A stretch of DNA of 64,000 bases from Cohnella endophytica (GCF_003628305.1 NZ_RBZM01000008.1:310001-374000), one strand, 5' to 3'. Shown: positions 8,687 through 17,675, counted from the first letter of the stretch. Program-made: numbers and translations. Notes: generated by a model from the sequence alone, not told the origin.

Positions 8687-8695
8687 TGTTATAAT
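8687..8695 (+). promoter_or_regulatory. Extended -10 promoter (TGTTATAAT)
   Basis: TGTTATAAT matches the extended -10 consensus TGnTATAAT exactly. No good -35 element is placed 17 bases upstream. It would drive the truncated Rpn-family gene that follows about 35 bases downstream. Confidence 0.5.
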
Positions 8696-8730
8696 TACTT
8701 CATACGCCGATACGGAAGCACCGATGGTTG

Positions 8731-9084
8731 ATGTTCATGGACGAGAAGTTGTCGGAGCAAAGATTAAAGGAGCTGATAGCCATGGATCCGGTTATCGGAA
8801 AAACAGAAGAACATTTGGAGTTGCTGAGTAGCGAAGATTCCGTTCGCGAGCTGGCGGAAGCAAGGGAAAACGCCCAGAGAGATTGGGTTTCCTCAATGTC
8901 CGGAAGCCGTGACGAAGGAATCGCTATCGGCAAAGCTGAAGGCAAAGCAGAAGGCAAAGCCGAAATGGTACTCAAACTGCTGTCCAAAGGGATGGATATC
9001 GCCTGGATTGCCGAGGTAAGCGGCATGACCGAGGAACGGATTCGTCGTCTCGCGGAATCTTCCAAACCTAATATCGAGGAATAA
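8731..9084 (+). pseudogene. Rpn-family (PD-(D/E)XK transposase-like) protein, C-terminal remnant
   Basis: The frame gives about 117 residues. It matches only the C-terminal part of Rpn / transposase-31-type proteins, which are normally about 300 residues: MDEKLSEQRL, a helical linker, the characteristic EGIAIGKAEGKAEGKAE repeat, then LLSKGMDIAWIAEVSGMTEERIRRL. The whole N-terminal nuclease domain with its catalytic acidic residues is missing, yet a promoter and a terminator flank the fragment closely. It is either a decayed gene or a stand-alone C-terminal module. Possible starts are TTG 8728, ATG 8731 and ATG 8737. Confidence 0.7.
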
Positions 9085-9090
9085 CGCAAG

Positions 9091-9125
9091 AGCGCTCCCG
9101 GCCAATTCGGGGCGCTTTTTTTGCC
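9091..9125 (+). terminator. Intrinsic terminator after the Rpn remnant
   Basis: The hairpin AGCGCTCCCG / CGGGGCGCT has one bulge and is followed by seven T residues. Confidence 0.8.
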
Positions 9126-9229
9126 GAATAGGCTCGACCCGTCCGAAACCGTACTTAACCCTTCGCGTAATACATGAGATAATACGAATAGAATCTAACT
9201 AGCCTAACTCAAGGAAGGGAAGTATAACT

Positions 9230-10360
9230 TTGAATAAATCTCGCAACCGATCGATTTGGACGGGGATCGGAGTGTTTCTGCTAGCGAAGTTCAAATGGGC
9301 GTTTGCTCTGCTGAAGTGGACGAAGTTCGGCGGTACATTCATAACGATGATGGTAAGCATGGGGGCTTATGCCGCGATTTATGGTTGGAAATTCGGCTTG
9401 GCTATCGTTTATTTGTTATTCGTGCACGAGATGGGACATATTATCGCTGCGAAACGCAAAGGCGTGAAGACGTCGCCGGCTTTCTTCATTCCGTTCGTTG
9501 GCGCGCTCATCTCTTTGAAGGAACGACCGAAGGACGCGGCAACCGAAGCTTACCTGGCCTACGGCGGGCCGCTTGCCGGCCTCATTTCGTTCTTGCCGGC
9601 CGTAGCGTTGTATCAGGCGACGGAGGATCCGTTCTGGGCGGTCGTTATTTTCGTGGGGGCGATGTTGAATTTGTTTAACCTGATTCCGGTCACTCCTCTT
9701 GACGGAGGCAGGATCGTTTCGGTTCTCTCCACGAAAATCTGGCTGATCGGACTGCTAATTCTAGGCGCGTTCGTCGTCATCTCGCCAAGCCCGATTCTTA
9801 TTCTGATCGCGATCGTCGGCTTGTTCTCTTGGTGGAATCGCGGAAAAGAGGGCTATCGGAACGCCGTTTACGCGTACGAGAAACAGAAGCTGAGCGAATT
9901 TCGCGAGGAAATCTCGCGCTGGCCGAATTTAACGAGCACTTGGGAGCTCAAGCAAGCCCTGTCCGCGAAAGCCGCCGTCGCTCGAGAAGCTGCCCAGAAG
10001 GATACGGGGAGGTTGATTCCTTACCTGAACGACGAGGGCAGGATCGCCCGCGAACAAGTGAAGATGGACGAGCATTTCGCGAATCAGACACTGACGTTAT
10101 TGCAGGAATGGGAGCATCAGCCGGTAGAATACGAAGAATCGGACCCGTCCCGCCCGATCCCGTCCCATTTGTTAACCGGGGCCATTCGGCATGCTGCCGA
10201 TAGAATTTCGCTGCTGAACGAGGAATTGGAGCAAAACAGGGCGTATTATGAAGCCCCGGCATCTTTGAAATGGAAAGTGCTGGCTGCCTATTTGTTGTTG
10301 GCGGGCGCGCTTTCGCTATTCATGCTTTACGGCCATCGTTTGATGGAGCTATATCGCTAA
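9230..10360 (+). CDS. M50 family (site-2-protease-like) membrane metallopeptidase
   Basis: The protein has 376 residues, starting at TTG 9230 with AAGGAAGGGA ten bases upstream. Hydrophobic segments surround HEMGH (zinc ligands H66, H70; catalytic E67), and the second signature NLIPVTPLDGGRI supplies the third ligand D158. This is the S2P/SpoIVFB fold that cuts substrates within the membrane. After about residue 200 comes a soluble helical region of roughly 150 residues and one last C-terminal transmembrane helix, an extension not needed for the peptidase core. The substrate is unknown; no sigma/anti-sigma pair is adjacent. Confidence 0.85.
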   Translation: MNKSRNRSIWTGIGVFLLAKFKWAFALLKWTKFGGTFITMMVSMGAYAAIYGWKFGLAIVYLLFVHEMGHIIAAKRKGVKTSPAFFIPFVGALISLKERPKDAATEAYLAYGGPLAGLISFLPAVALYQATEDPFWAVVIFVGAMLNLFNLIPVTPLDGGRIVSVLSTKIWLIGLLILGAFVVISPSPILILIAIVGLFSWWNRGKEGYRNAVYAYEKQKLSEFREEISRWPNLTSTWELKQALSAKAAVAREAAQKDTGRLIPYLNDEGRIAREQVKMDEHFANQTLTLLQEWEHQPVEYEESDPSRPIPSHLLTGAIRHAADRISLLNEELEQNRAYYEAPASLKWKVLAAYLLLAGALSLFMLYGHRLMELYR

Positions 10361-10458
10361 GCGATCGGTTAGGGGACGAATCCCTCCACTAATGGTACAA
10401 TGTACCAAGAGCGGCGTTAAGCTATACGGCCAGCATTCAGTCGACAGGGTGAACAGAG

Positions 10459-10662
10459 ATGGAATTGATCAATTGCGGCAGATGCGGGAAGCTTCAAGTC
10501 CAACGACCGGATACGCTATGCTTGGATTGCCAGCAGATCTACATCGCCGAATCGCAAGCCGTCAAAGAGTATATCAAGCAGAACCCGGGTTCCTCGATGC
10601 TGGACGTCGTGAGAAATACGGGGTTATCTATTAAGAGGATCAACGAAATCGTTAGAGAATAG
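10459..10662 (+). CDS. Small zinc-ribbon protein, YvyF/TIGR03826-like
   Basis: The protein has 67 residues. Cysteines at 6, 9, 21 and 24 (CGRC...CLDC) form a compact zinc ribbon, followed by a helical segment ending in TGLSIKRINEIVRE that resembles a helix-turn-helix. The layout recalls the flagellar-operon protein YvyF, but this version is shorter and no flagellar genes are nearby. The ribosome site is weak. An inverted repeat GGCAAAAA/TTTTTGCC (10664-10694) follows. Confidence 0.65.
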   Translation: MELINCGRCGKLQVQRPDTLCLDCQQIYIAESQAVKEYIKQNPGSSMLDVVRNTGLSIKRINEIVRE

Positions 10663-10703
10663 CGGCAAAAAGTGCCTGCGATTCTATTTTTGCCGATCAA
10701 ACA

Positions 10704-10752
10704 GTAAAAACATCGAGGCTCCGAGAGGTTATTTTACCTCTTAGGAGCCTCG
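10704..10752 (-). terminator. Terminator for the minus-strand MFS gene
   Basis: A perfect nine-base stem CGAGGCTCC (10714-10722) / GGAGCCTCG (10744-10752), with an inner GAGGT/ACCTC stem, is followed on the minus strand by a T-rich tract. Confidence 0.8.
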
Positions 10753-10758
10753 TTCGCG

Positions 10759-12021
10759 TTAGATTTGGCGGTCGTAACGATTGAACATCAGGTGGTAGAG
10801 CACCGCGGACAGCACCGCGACTCCCGCGAGCAGCCAGAACGTCCACTCGAAGCCGATGAGGCTCGCAAGCGGGATCGACAGCGGGGCGATCGTGCGGCCT
10901 AGCGTGAAGCGTAAGCTGGAAGCCGCGAAGTATTGGGCCCGCATATGATCGGGCGCGAGGCGGGATACGAAAGCTTGCTGCGGACCGGCCGACATAAGCT
11001 CTGCTAGCGTGAAGACGACAATCGCGGCGGAGAAGCCCCAGAACGTACTCATTTGGCCGAACATGGCGATTCCGATCCCGTAGAATAGCGCTCCTCCGAT
11101 GAAAACGTAACGATCCCGGAAGCCGAGCATCCAGCGGGTTACGACGACGGTAAACAGCGCGACCAATAGGCCGTTCTCGGATACGATCAAACCGAAAAGC
11201 TTCTCGCCCGACAGTTGCCAGATCCAATCTCCGTAAGAGAATAGGGTCGTGAGCGGAACGGTTTCCTTCAAGAAGACAGGGAACAGCAAGTCGAGCTGCA
11301 TGAAAGTCTGCGATAACAACACGCCGGCGATTATGAATAATAGAAACACGCGATCGGATGCGATCACCCGGTAATCGCGCAGTTGGTCGGTAAGGAAACG
11401 ATGCCAAGGCTCCCCGTTCTTCTCGCGCGTTCGGTCGGCTATGTCGGCGGGGAGCGTCTCCCGAGTGCGACTGTTAAGCAATAAGGCAAGTCCAGCGCAG
11501 AAGACCGAGGCGGCGAGCAACACGGCGAACGGATAACCCAAGAAAAATGCCGATCCGATTAGCGGGCCGATGACGACGGCGATGTTCGCGGCCGTGTAGA
11601 AAATGGCGAACACGCCGGCTCGATGCTTTTCCGGCACGACGTCCGCAACCATCGCTTGGCTGGCCGGATAATAGAATGCGCCGGATATACTGGCCAAGCT
11701 GAATCCGGCGAACGCGACGATGGGAACGGGTAATAACGGGGACGAACCGAGCGCGAATATGCCATAGCCAATCGCTTGTCCGGATGCCGCGACGACCATC
11801 ATCCGCTTGCGACCGAATCGATCGGCGCAGTAGCCGCCGGACAAGTTGGCGATGACGGATAAGATCTGGGACAGCATTAATAACGCTCCCGTCAGCCCTT
11901 TGCCGAACGATTCGGCGAAGAAAATCGACAAGAACGGAAAAAACGCCCACAAGATCACGTTAAACGAAAATTCGCCCGCGAGCCTTATTTTTAAATTAAT
12001 ATCCCAATCTTTTATTTTCAT
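10759..12021 (-). CDS. MFS transporter, drug-efflux type
   Basis: The protein has 420 residues from the ATG at 12021, which has AGAGG upstream; a TTG-initiated extension to 12054 is possible but less likely. It has about twelve membrane segments and the MFS loop 2-3 signature in GGYCADRFGRKRMM. Halves are joined by a charged cytoplasmic loop (NSRTRETLPADIADRTREKNGEPW). The fold is a proton-driven efflux carrier; the substrate cannot be inferred. It stands alone, with its own terminator. Confidence 0.83.
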   Translation of the reverse strand: MKIKDWDINLKIRLAGEFSFNVILWAFFPFLSIFFAESFGKGLTGALLMLSQILSVIANLSGGYCADRFGRKRMMVVAASGQAIGYGIFALGSSPLLPVPIVAFAGFSLASISGAFYYPASQAMVADVVPEKHRAGVFAIFYTAANIAVVIGPLIGSAFFLGYPFAVLLAASVFCAGLALLLNSRTRETLPADIADRTREKNGEPWHRFLTDQLRDYRVIASDRVFLLFIIAGVLLSQTFMQLDLLFPVFLKETVPLTTLFSYGDWIWQLSGEKLFGLIVSENGLLVALFTVVVTRWMLGFRDRYVFIGGALFYGIGIAMFGQMSTFWGFSAAIVVFTLAELMSAGPQQAFVSRLAPDHMRAQYFAASSLRFTLGRTIAPLSIPLASLIGFEWTFWLLAGVAVLSAVLYHLMFNRYDRQI

Positions 12022-12116
12022 GGCGTGAATAACCTCTAGGTGTAAAGTATCCAACCATCTTACCGTCTATCCGATGCGCTCGGCAAGGTGCCATGGATGG
12101 CAAGTTTATGCTCCAA

Positions 12117-12170
12117 CCAAAAAGGGATAGTCCGTCAAGGCCTTGAGCGGCCTCTGAAGGACTATCCCTT
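12117..12170 (-). terminator. Terminator for the ParB-like gene
   Basis: A twelve-base perfect stem AAGGGATAGTCC (12122-12133) / GGACTATCCCTT (12159-12170) has a further inner stem built on AGGCC/GGCCT and is followed by T residues on the minus strand. Confidence 0.85.
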
Positions 12171-12185
12171 GCTTCGTTAGCTGAG

Positions 12186-13313
12186 CTATTGGCGAACGAC
12201 CAGCTGATCTTTTATAGCGCGCCATTCTGCCAGATGGCGTTCAAGGTCGGCAACGAGCGTGTCCACGTCCCGGACGAATTGCTGCCTTTCAACCCCTTCG
12301 AGATGAGGCAGGTCGCTCGCGGCCAAGGCAACCGGCGTCGGCAAGGAAGAGAGCATTACGTTCAGCATCTCTTCGATCGGATTATAAGTTCCCGCATCGT
12401 CTTCTTCCCACTCCGTTTGTACGCCGATTCCCTCCATGCGCGTAAAAGGCTCCGGTGGTTTGTTGCGGGTTCTCGTGACGGCAGCGGCAGGGGAGGGCTC
12501 TGCTGGAGAGCCTGACGAAATGTCTGCCTGCTGGCGTTCCTTACTTGCCTGGTTGCCGTCGGCAACGGTCTCCTCCGGAGCCGCGACGCTCTTGGCGCGT
12601 TCCTTCTTATTGTGTTCGTGCGTGGACCACGTTTCCAGCAACTGCGGTCCGGTCTTGAACAGGAGCTTGCCCTTCGTGGCGTCGGAAATCTCCTTGTCCT
12701 TGAACAGCTTCGCGATGCGCTTCACGTCGGATACCGGCATCTCGTCCGATGCCATGACGAGCGCCAACGAATCGCGGTATTCCATCGGCAAGTCCTTAAG
12801 CGGCATCAGTTGATCTTCCGTGAGCATATCCTTGCGAATATCGGTGCCCCCGACGATGAGCTTCCGCACGGCCGGACTGAACTTCAGCAGATCCAGCTTG
12901 TTCTTGATGTAGGCTTCCGGTTTGCCCAGCTTGCTGGACATATATTTCGTCGAGCTGCTGAACTTCGGGTCGTTGAGCAGCTTATTGAACGCTTCGGCTT
13001 CTTCGATCGGAGAGAAACCTTCGCGAGTCAAATTTTCCGCGATCTGCTCGAGATAGATTTCCAACTCGTCCGTTACCGTAGAGACGATGCAAGGAATCGT
13101 TGGCCGGTTAAGCATGGAGCAAGCTTTGTATCGGCGGTTGCCGTAGATGATTTTGTACCGTCCGTCGCCCGTCGTGCGGACTTTAATCGGAGACAGAAGG
13201 CCGAGTTCTTCGATACTCTTCATTAATTCTTGCAGTTGCTCTTCTTGGAACTGATATCTAGGTTGATCTTTATCTTCATCGATGAGATGGGTAGGAATTT
13301 GGATAATGTCCAT
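12186..13313 (-). CDS. Orphan ParB/Spo0J-like N-terminal domain protein
   Basis: The protein has 375 residues, starting at ATG 13313 after AGGAG. The first 110 residues are the ParB/sulfiredoxin fold (IPTHLIDEDKDQPR, then GRYKIIYGNRRYKACSML). Residues 115-165 contain the ParB helix-turn-helix region (ENLTREGFSPIEEAEAFNKLL...MSSKLGKPEAYIKNKLDLLKF). The CTP-binding box II reads GNRRYKA rather than the usual GERRxRA, so the Glu is Asn. A low-complexity linker and a helical C-terminus follow. No parA partner and no parS-like site is evident nearby. Its job is therefore uncertain; a Noc- or phage-type regulator are alternatives to chromosome partition. Confidence 0.82.
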   Translation of the reverse strand: MDIIQIPTHLIDEDKDQPRYQFQEEQLQELMKSIEELGLLSPIKVRTTGDGRYKIIYGNRRYKACSMLNRPTIPCIVSTVTDELEIYLEQIAENLTREGFSPIEEAEAFNKLLNDPKFSSSTKYMSSKLGKPEAYIKNKLDLLKFSPAVRKLIVGGTDIRKDMLTEDQLMPLKDLPMEYRDSLALVMASDEMPVSDVKRIAKLFKDKEISDATKGKLLFKTGPQLLETWSTHEHNKKERAKSVAAPEETVADGNQASKERQQADISSGSPAEPSPAAAVTRTRNKPPEPFTRMEGIGVQTEWEEDDAGTYNPIEEMLNVMLSSLPTPVALAASDLPHLEGVERQQFVRDVDTLVADLERHLAEWRAIKDQLVVRQ

Positions 13314-13497
13314 GAGGGTCTCCTATCGTTTGTGGTCGTGTAAGGACGCGCCATTGGGAACATATGTATTATATAACAGCACGCCATTCCTGGGAACCAA
13401 GGGAATCGCTGGCGGGGCGTCCGCTTATTAAATATTGATGTATGAATTGTATATATACTATGATGGTAGAATCGTAGAAATCGGAGGATGTGGGAAA

Positions 13498-14733
13498 TTG
13501 AATCAACCTGTCATAAAAATGGCGGCGGACGTGCGTCCCAAAAGGTCGGGCGTGGCTTGGATCGTCATTCTGCTCGGATCTCTCTCGGCGTTCGGACCGT
13601 TATCTCTGGATTTGTATTTGCCGGCATTGCCCAAGCTGGCGGACAATTTGCATACGAGTTCATCTTACGCGCAATTAAGCTTGACGGCATGCATGATCGG
13701 CTTGTCGGTCGGACAACTTTTCGCCGGCGCATTAAGCGATTTTCGCGGACGAAGATCGCCTTTGCTGATCGGACTGTTCATTTATGCGATAGCATCGGTT
13801 TTGTGCGCTTTCAGTCCTTCGATCGAAGTGCTCGTGGCGTTACGTTTCGTTCAGGGCTTGGCCGGTTCGGCCGGCATCGTCATTTCCCGGGCCGTCGTTC
13901 GAGACATGTACTCCGGACCGGAGCTGACGAAGTTTTTCGCCATGCTCATGCTCGTTAACGGGGCAGCCCCGATCCTATCTCCCGTCGTCGGAGGACAATT
14001 GCTCAAGACGATGCCATGGGAAGGTTTGTTTATCGTGCTGGCGGGCTGGGGAGCGTTGACGCTCTTCGCCGTGTTGTTCGGTTTGCCGGAAACATTGCCC
14101 GTCCACAAACGGATGACCGGGGGATTACGACAGACGTTGTCCACGTTCCGCAAGTTGATCGGAGATCGTACGTTCATGGGGTATGCCCTTGCGCAAGCTT
14201 TAATAACCGCGGCAATGTTCGCCTATATCGCAGGTTCTCCTTTCGTGCTTCAGAACATATACGGCGTATCTCCCCAAATGTTCAGCTTGTTCTTCGCCAT
14301 TAACGGCCTCGGAATCATTATTGCCGGACAAGTAACGGGAAGGCTGGCAAGTAGAGTCGGAGAGAAAAAACTATTTCTCTGCGGGCTGTCGATCGCGTCG
14401 GTCGGCGGTACGATGTTGCTGCTTATGATTATGCTCTCCGCAAGTTTGGCGGCGATCTTGATTCCGTTGTTCTTCGTCGTGGCGAGCGTCGGGATCGTGG
14501 GCTCGACCGGGTTTTCCTTGGCCATGCGCAATCACGGCCATGCGGCGGGGAGCGCGTCGGCACTGCTTGGACTGCTTGCCTTTTTGCTCGGCGGCGTGCT
14601 TGCGCCCGTCGTCGGGATTGCGGGCGGAGAGAATGCCCTTCCGATGGGAATCATAATCGCTTCGACGGATATCGGAGCGCTCGTCTGTTATTTCGTCATG
14701 ATTAGAAGAAAGAAAGCAGGTGCCAACCAATGA
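13498..14733 (+). CDS. Bcr/CflA-family multidrug MFS transporter
   Basis: The protein has 411 residues. TTG 13498 is chosen because GGAGG at 13483-13487 is ten bases upstream; the in-frame ATG at 13438 has no ribosome site. The N-terminus is typical of Bcr/CflA drug:proton antiporters: LGSLSAFGPLSLDLYLPALPKLADNL, then the loop motif GALSDFRGRRSPLL. About twelve membrane spans are present. The stop codon overlaps the start of the methionine aminopeptidase gene (ATGA), so the two are co-translated. Confidence 0.88.
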   Translation: MNQPVIKMAADVRPKRSGVAWIVILLGSLSAFGPLSLDLYLPALPKLADNLHTSSSYAQLSLTACMIGLSVGQLFAGALSDFRGRRSPLLIGLFIYAIASVLCAFSPSIEVLVALRFVQGLAGSAGIVISRAVVRDMYSGPELTKFFAMLMLVNGAAPILSPVVGGQLLKTMPWEGLFIVLAGWGALTLFAVLFGLPETLPVHKRMTGGLRQTLSTFRKLIGDRTFMGYALAQALITAAMFAYIAGSPFVLQNIYGVSPQMFSLFFAINGLGIIIAGQVTGRLASRVGEKKLFLCGLSIASVGGTMLLLMIMLSASLAAILIPLFFVVASVGIVGSTGFSLAMRNHGHAAGSASALLGLLAFLLGGVLAPVVGIAGGENALPMGIIIASTDIGALVCYFVMIRRKKAGANQ

Positions 14734-15476
14734 CGATACAATCCCAGCACGATGTCGATCAACTCCTGAAGATCGGCCGAATCGTCGCGTTAACGATCGA
14801 ACGCATGAAACAAAGCGCCCGGCCAGGCATGACGACGAGAGAGCTCGATCTTATCGGGCAGGAAACGCTCGCCGAATTCGGCGCCGTGTCCGCGCCTATG
14901 AAAGACGTAAACTTCCCCGGATACACCTGCATTAGCGTAAACGAAGAGGTTGCGCACGGAATTCCCGGAGACCGGGTGTTTCGCGAGGGTGATCTCGTGA
15001 ACGTCGACGTGTCCGCCGAACTGAACGGTTATTACGCGGATGCGGGTCAATCGTTCCAACTACCGCCGGTCACGGATCAAGTGAATCGCCTTTGCCAAGC
15101 GACGCATGACACGATGATGAAAGTGATTTCAAGCTTGAAGGCGGGCGTGAAGCTGAACGAAGTCGGTCGCATCATGCAGAACGAAGCGGCAAGAAACGGA
15201 TTCAAGATCATCGAAAACCTTTGCAGCCACGGCGTCGGCAAAGGGCTTCACGAAGCGCCCTTCGAGATTTTGCCTTATTACGAGGCGCGGGACAAGAGAG
15301 TGTTGAAAGCCGGCCAAGTCATTACGATCGAGCCGTTCTTGTCCACTGGCGCGTCCTACGTTAACGAACAAGAGGACGGTTGGACGCTTATGGCTCCGGA
15401 TGGAAGCCGTGTCGCCCAGTTCGAACACACGATCATTATCACGAACCACAAGCCTATCATCGTTACCGCGTGTTAA
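14730..15476 (+). CDS. map: Methionine aminopeptidase, type I
   Basis: The protein has 248 residues, the normal length for a bacterial type I enzyme. The pita-bread fold ligands are all present: H76, D93, D104, H167 (SHGVGKGLHE), E201 (ITIEPF) and E232. It removes the initiator methionine from new proteins in the cytoplasm. This copy is coupled to a drug exporter rather than the ribosomal cluster, so it is probably an extra paralogue like YflG of B. subtilis. The chromosomal housekeeping copy would be elsewhere. Confidence 0.9.
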   Translation: MTIQSQHDVDQLLKIGRIVALTIERMKQSARPGMTTRELDLIGQETLAEFGAVSAPMKDVNFPGYTCISVNEEVAHGIPGDRVFREGDLVNVDVSAELNGYYADAGQSFQLPPVTDQVNRLCQATHDTMMKVISSLKAGVKLNEVGRIMQNEAARNGFKIIENLCSHGVGKGLHEAPFEILPYYEARDKRVLKAGQVITIEPFLSTGASYVNEQEDGWTLMAPDGSRVAQFEHTIIITNHKPIIVTAC

Positions 15477-15480
15477 CAAT

Positions 15481-15524
15481 AGAGCGCAGGTCTCCGACAG
15501 GAGAGCCGGGCGCTCTTCTCTTTT
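15481..15524 (+). terminator. Terminator after map
   Basis: The stem AGAGCGC / GCGCTCT with inner TCTC/GAGA pairs is followed by TCTCTTTT. Confidence 0.75.
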
Positions 15525-15650
15525 CCCGACATCGGATGTAATATTATGGGACACCGTTCCAAGTACGAGGATACTTGCTTGTCCGAGCTATTATTGCTTT
15601 ACTAGTTAAATAAAAGCATGAGTAACGATATCGAAAGAGGTTGAACATAG

Positions 15651-16307
15651 ATGGCGGCTAAGCAAAAATATTACGTGGTATGGGTGGGAAGAAAACCCGG
15701 CGTGTACGCGAGCTGGGCGGATTGCCAGGAGCAGATCAATAAGTTCGACGAGGCGAAGTTCAAGTCTTACGAGACGAAGGCGGCAGCCGAGGTCGCTTAC
15801 AAAGAAGGCTGGAAGAAACACTGGGGCAGCGGAAAAACGGCGGGCTCGGCAGGAAGCTTCAAGCCGAAGGCGATTGCCGCGGCTGTCGACTCGACCGAAG
15901 AGGTCGATTACGACAGTATTTCCGTCGACGTCGGCACGAACGGCAATCCGGGGCCGGTCGAGTATAAGGGCGTCGATACGCGGACGGGAGAAGTTATTTT
16001 CGCGAAGGGGCCGATCCGGAAAGGGACGAACAACCTCGGGGAGTTTCTCGCCATCGTTCACGGCTTGGCGTATCTGCAGAAGATCGGCAGCGACAAAACC
16101 GTGTACAGCGATTCGGTCAACGCGTTGAAATGGGTCAAACAGAAGGCGGTGTCTTCGACGCTGCCCAGGGACGAATCCACGCAGGAAATTTGGGACTTGG
16201 TCGACCGGGCTATCCACTGGCTGAAGACGAATTCCTACAAGAACAAAGTCGCGAAATGGCAAACGAAGCAATGGGGCGAGATCAAGGCCGATTACGGCCG
16301 CAAATAA
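15651..16307 (+). CDS. Ribonuclease H with N-terminal viroplasmin domain
   Basis: The protein has 218 residues. Residues 5-55 (KYYVVWVGRKPGVYASWADCQ) form the caulimovirus viroplasmin-like domain known from eukaryotic RNase H1, which binds RNA-DNA hybrids. After a short Gly/Ala linker comes the RNase H fold with catalytic D93, E131 (NNLGEF), D154 (YSDS) and D214 (KADYGRK). It should cut the RNA strand of RNA-DNA hybrids. The gene is free-standing and has its own terminator. Confidence 0.92.
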   Translation: MAAKQKYYVVWVGRKPGVYASWADCQEQINKFDEAKFKSYETKAAAEVAYKEGWKKHWGSGKTAGSAGSFKPKAIAAAVDSTEEVDYDSISVDVGTNGNPGPVEYKGVDTRTGEVIFAKGPIRKGTNNLGEFLAIVHGLAYLQKIGSDKTVYSDSVNALKWVKQKAVSSTLPRDESTQEIWDLVDRAIHWLKTNSYKNKVAKWQTKQWGEIKADYGRK

Positions 16308-16333
16308 ACGCGATAAGCAGGGAATTAGAACAG

Positions 16334-16372
16334 GAGCCTTCGGCCGCGCAAGCGGTCGGGGGCTCTATTTGT
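16334..16372 (+). terminator. Terminator after the RNase H gene
   Basis: The stem GAGCC-TTCGGCCGC / GCGGTCGG-GGGCTC with a GCAA loop is followed by TATTTGTT. Confidence 0.75.
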
Positions 16373-16568
16373 TATCGCGCGAGATCGAATATTTTACTAT
16401 TCTCTATCGATTTAACAAACAATGCCATTTTCCTTAATCCCACGGAAATAGTGAAGCTTTATTGTGAGTTTAGGCAGGAAACAACAAGAATAAAGACACA
16501 TCCCACAATTTTTTGTCGCGCGAAGATTACGGGTACAAGGGATCTTACAAGATGGGGGAGAGGTAACG

Positions 16569-17675
16569 ATGATCGGGAATCGGATGAAGAAACAATGGGC
16601 GGTGGCGTTAATCTTATCCTTGTTCGTGGCGCTTGTAGCCGCTTGCGGCGGAGCGAACGACAAGGGAAATCAGGCGACGGGTTCCAAGGAGCTAACGTTG
16701 TCCGAGATCGAAGCAAAGGCGAAGGAAGAAGGATCCGTCGTCAGCGTCGGAATGCCGGATTCGTGGGCCAACTGGAAAGACACGTGGGCGGATATGAAAT
16801 CGAAATACGGGTTGGCGCATACCGACACGGATATGTCGAGCGCGGAAGAAATCGCCAAATTCGACGCGGAGAAAGACAAGCCTACGTCGGATATCGGAGA
16901 TGTCGGAATCGCATTCGGTCCGGTCGCGATCTCCAAAGGCGTTACGCAGCCGTACAAGACTTCGCATTGGGACGAAATCCCGGCATGGGCGAAGGACGCG
17001 GACGGACACTGGGTCATCGGATATCAAGGGACGATCGCGTTCATGACGAATACGAAGCTGGTGCCCAATCCGCCCAAAAGCTGGGAAGACCTGAAGAACG
17101 GCAACTACAAAATCGTCGTGGGCGACGTTACGAAAGCGGCGCAAGCTCAGATGGCCGTGTTGGCCGCTTCGATCGCGCTCGGCGGGGACGAGAAAAATAT
17201 CGAACCGGGTCTTGCTTTCTTCGAGGATCTGGCGAAAAAAGGCCGCATCGCCAACGTGGAAGCGACGCTTGCCAATATCGAAAAAGGCGAAGTCCAAGTG
17301 ACGCTGCTGTGGGACTTCAACGCCCTTAACTATAGCGACCAACTGGGCAAAGACCAGTATACCGTAACGATTCCGAAAGAAGGCAGCGTCGTGAGCGGAT
17401 ATGCGACGATCATCAATAAGTTCGCTCCGCATCCGAACGCCGCCAAGCTGACCCGGGAATATATTCTCAGCGATGCGGGTCAGATCAATCTGGCCAAAGG
17501 TTACGCCAGACCGATCCGAGACAGCGTGAAGCTTCCGGACGACGTGCAGGCTAAGCTGCTGCCGAAGGAAGAGTACGCGAACGCTAAGCCGGTCGGCGAT
17601 TACAAAGCTTGGGAAGAAACGGCGAAGTCGATTCCCGAGCAATGGCAAGAACGCGTCCTCGTTCATATCAACTAA
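16569..17675 (+). CDS. ABC transporter substrate-binding lipoprotein (iron/polyamine/phosphonate-type cluster)
   Basis: The protein has 368 residues. A signal peptide ends in the lipobox ALVAAC with acylated C26. The body (YQGTIAFMTNTKLVPNPPKSWEDLKNG; TLLWDFNALNYSDQL) is the bacterial type-2 binding-protein fold used for Fe3+, spermidine/putrescine, thiamine and 2-aminoethylphosphonate. The ribosome site GGGGGAGAGG is six bases before the ATG. It heads a seven-gene cassette ending in two phosphoester-type enzymes, which favours a phosphorylated substrate. Exact ligand unknown. Confidence 0.85.
   Translation: MIGNRMKKQWAVALILSLFVALVAACGGANDKGNQATGSKELTLSEIEAKAKEEGSVVSVGMPDSWANWKDTWADMKSKYGLAHTDTDMSSAEEIAKFDAEKDKPTSDIGDVGIAFGPVAISKGVTQPYKTSHWDEIPAWAKDADGHWVIGYQGTIAFMTNTKLVPNPPKSWEDLKNGNYKIVVGDVTKAAQAQMAVLAASIALGGDEKNIEPGLAFFEDLAKKGRIANVEATLANIEKGEVQVTLLWDFNALNYSDQLGKDQYTVTIPKEGSVVSGYATIINKFAPHPNAAKLTREYILSDAGQINLAKGYARPIRDSVKLPDDVQAKLLPKEEYANAKPVGDYKAWEETAKSIPEQWQERVLVHIN

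Noticed and set aside
10697-11407. A 236-codon minus-strand frame inside the MFS transporter gene
   Set aside because: It is a shifted frame of the transporter, rich in Arg and Ala and with no ribosome site, while the transporter frame has clear membrane helices.
12186-13313. Replication-origin or plasmid partition locus
   Set aside because: No ParA, replication initiator, DnaA-box cluster or parS-like repeat is visible around the ParB-like gene.
16376-16568. PhoP-box array before the phospho-compound cassette
   Set aside because: One TTTAACA and one TTTACTA are present but spaced about 19 bases apart, not the roughly 11-base period of tandem PhoP boxes.
16130-17329. A 399-codon plus-strand frame covering the RNase H end and the binding-protein gene
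   Set aside because: It overlaps two well-supported genes in another frame, spans a terminator, and its low-complexity Arg/Gly-rich translation is typical of a shifted frame in GC-rich DNA.
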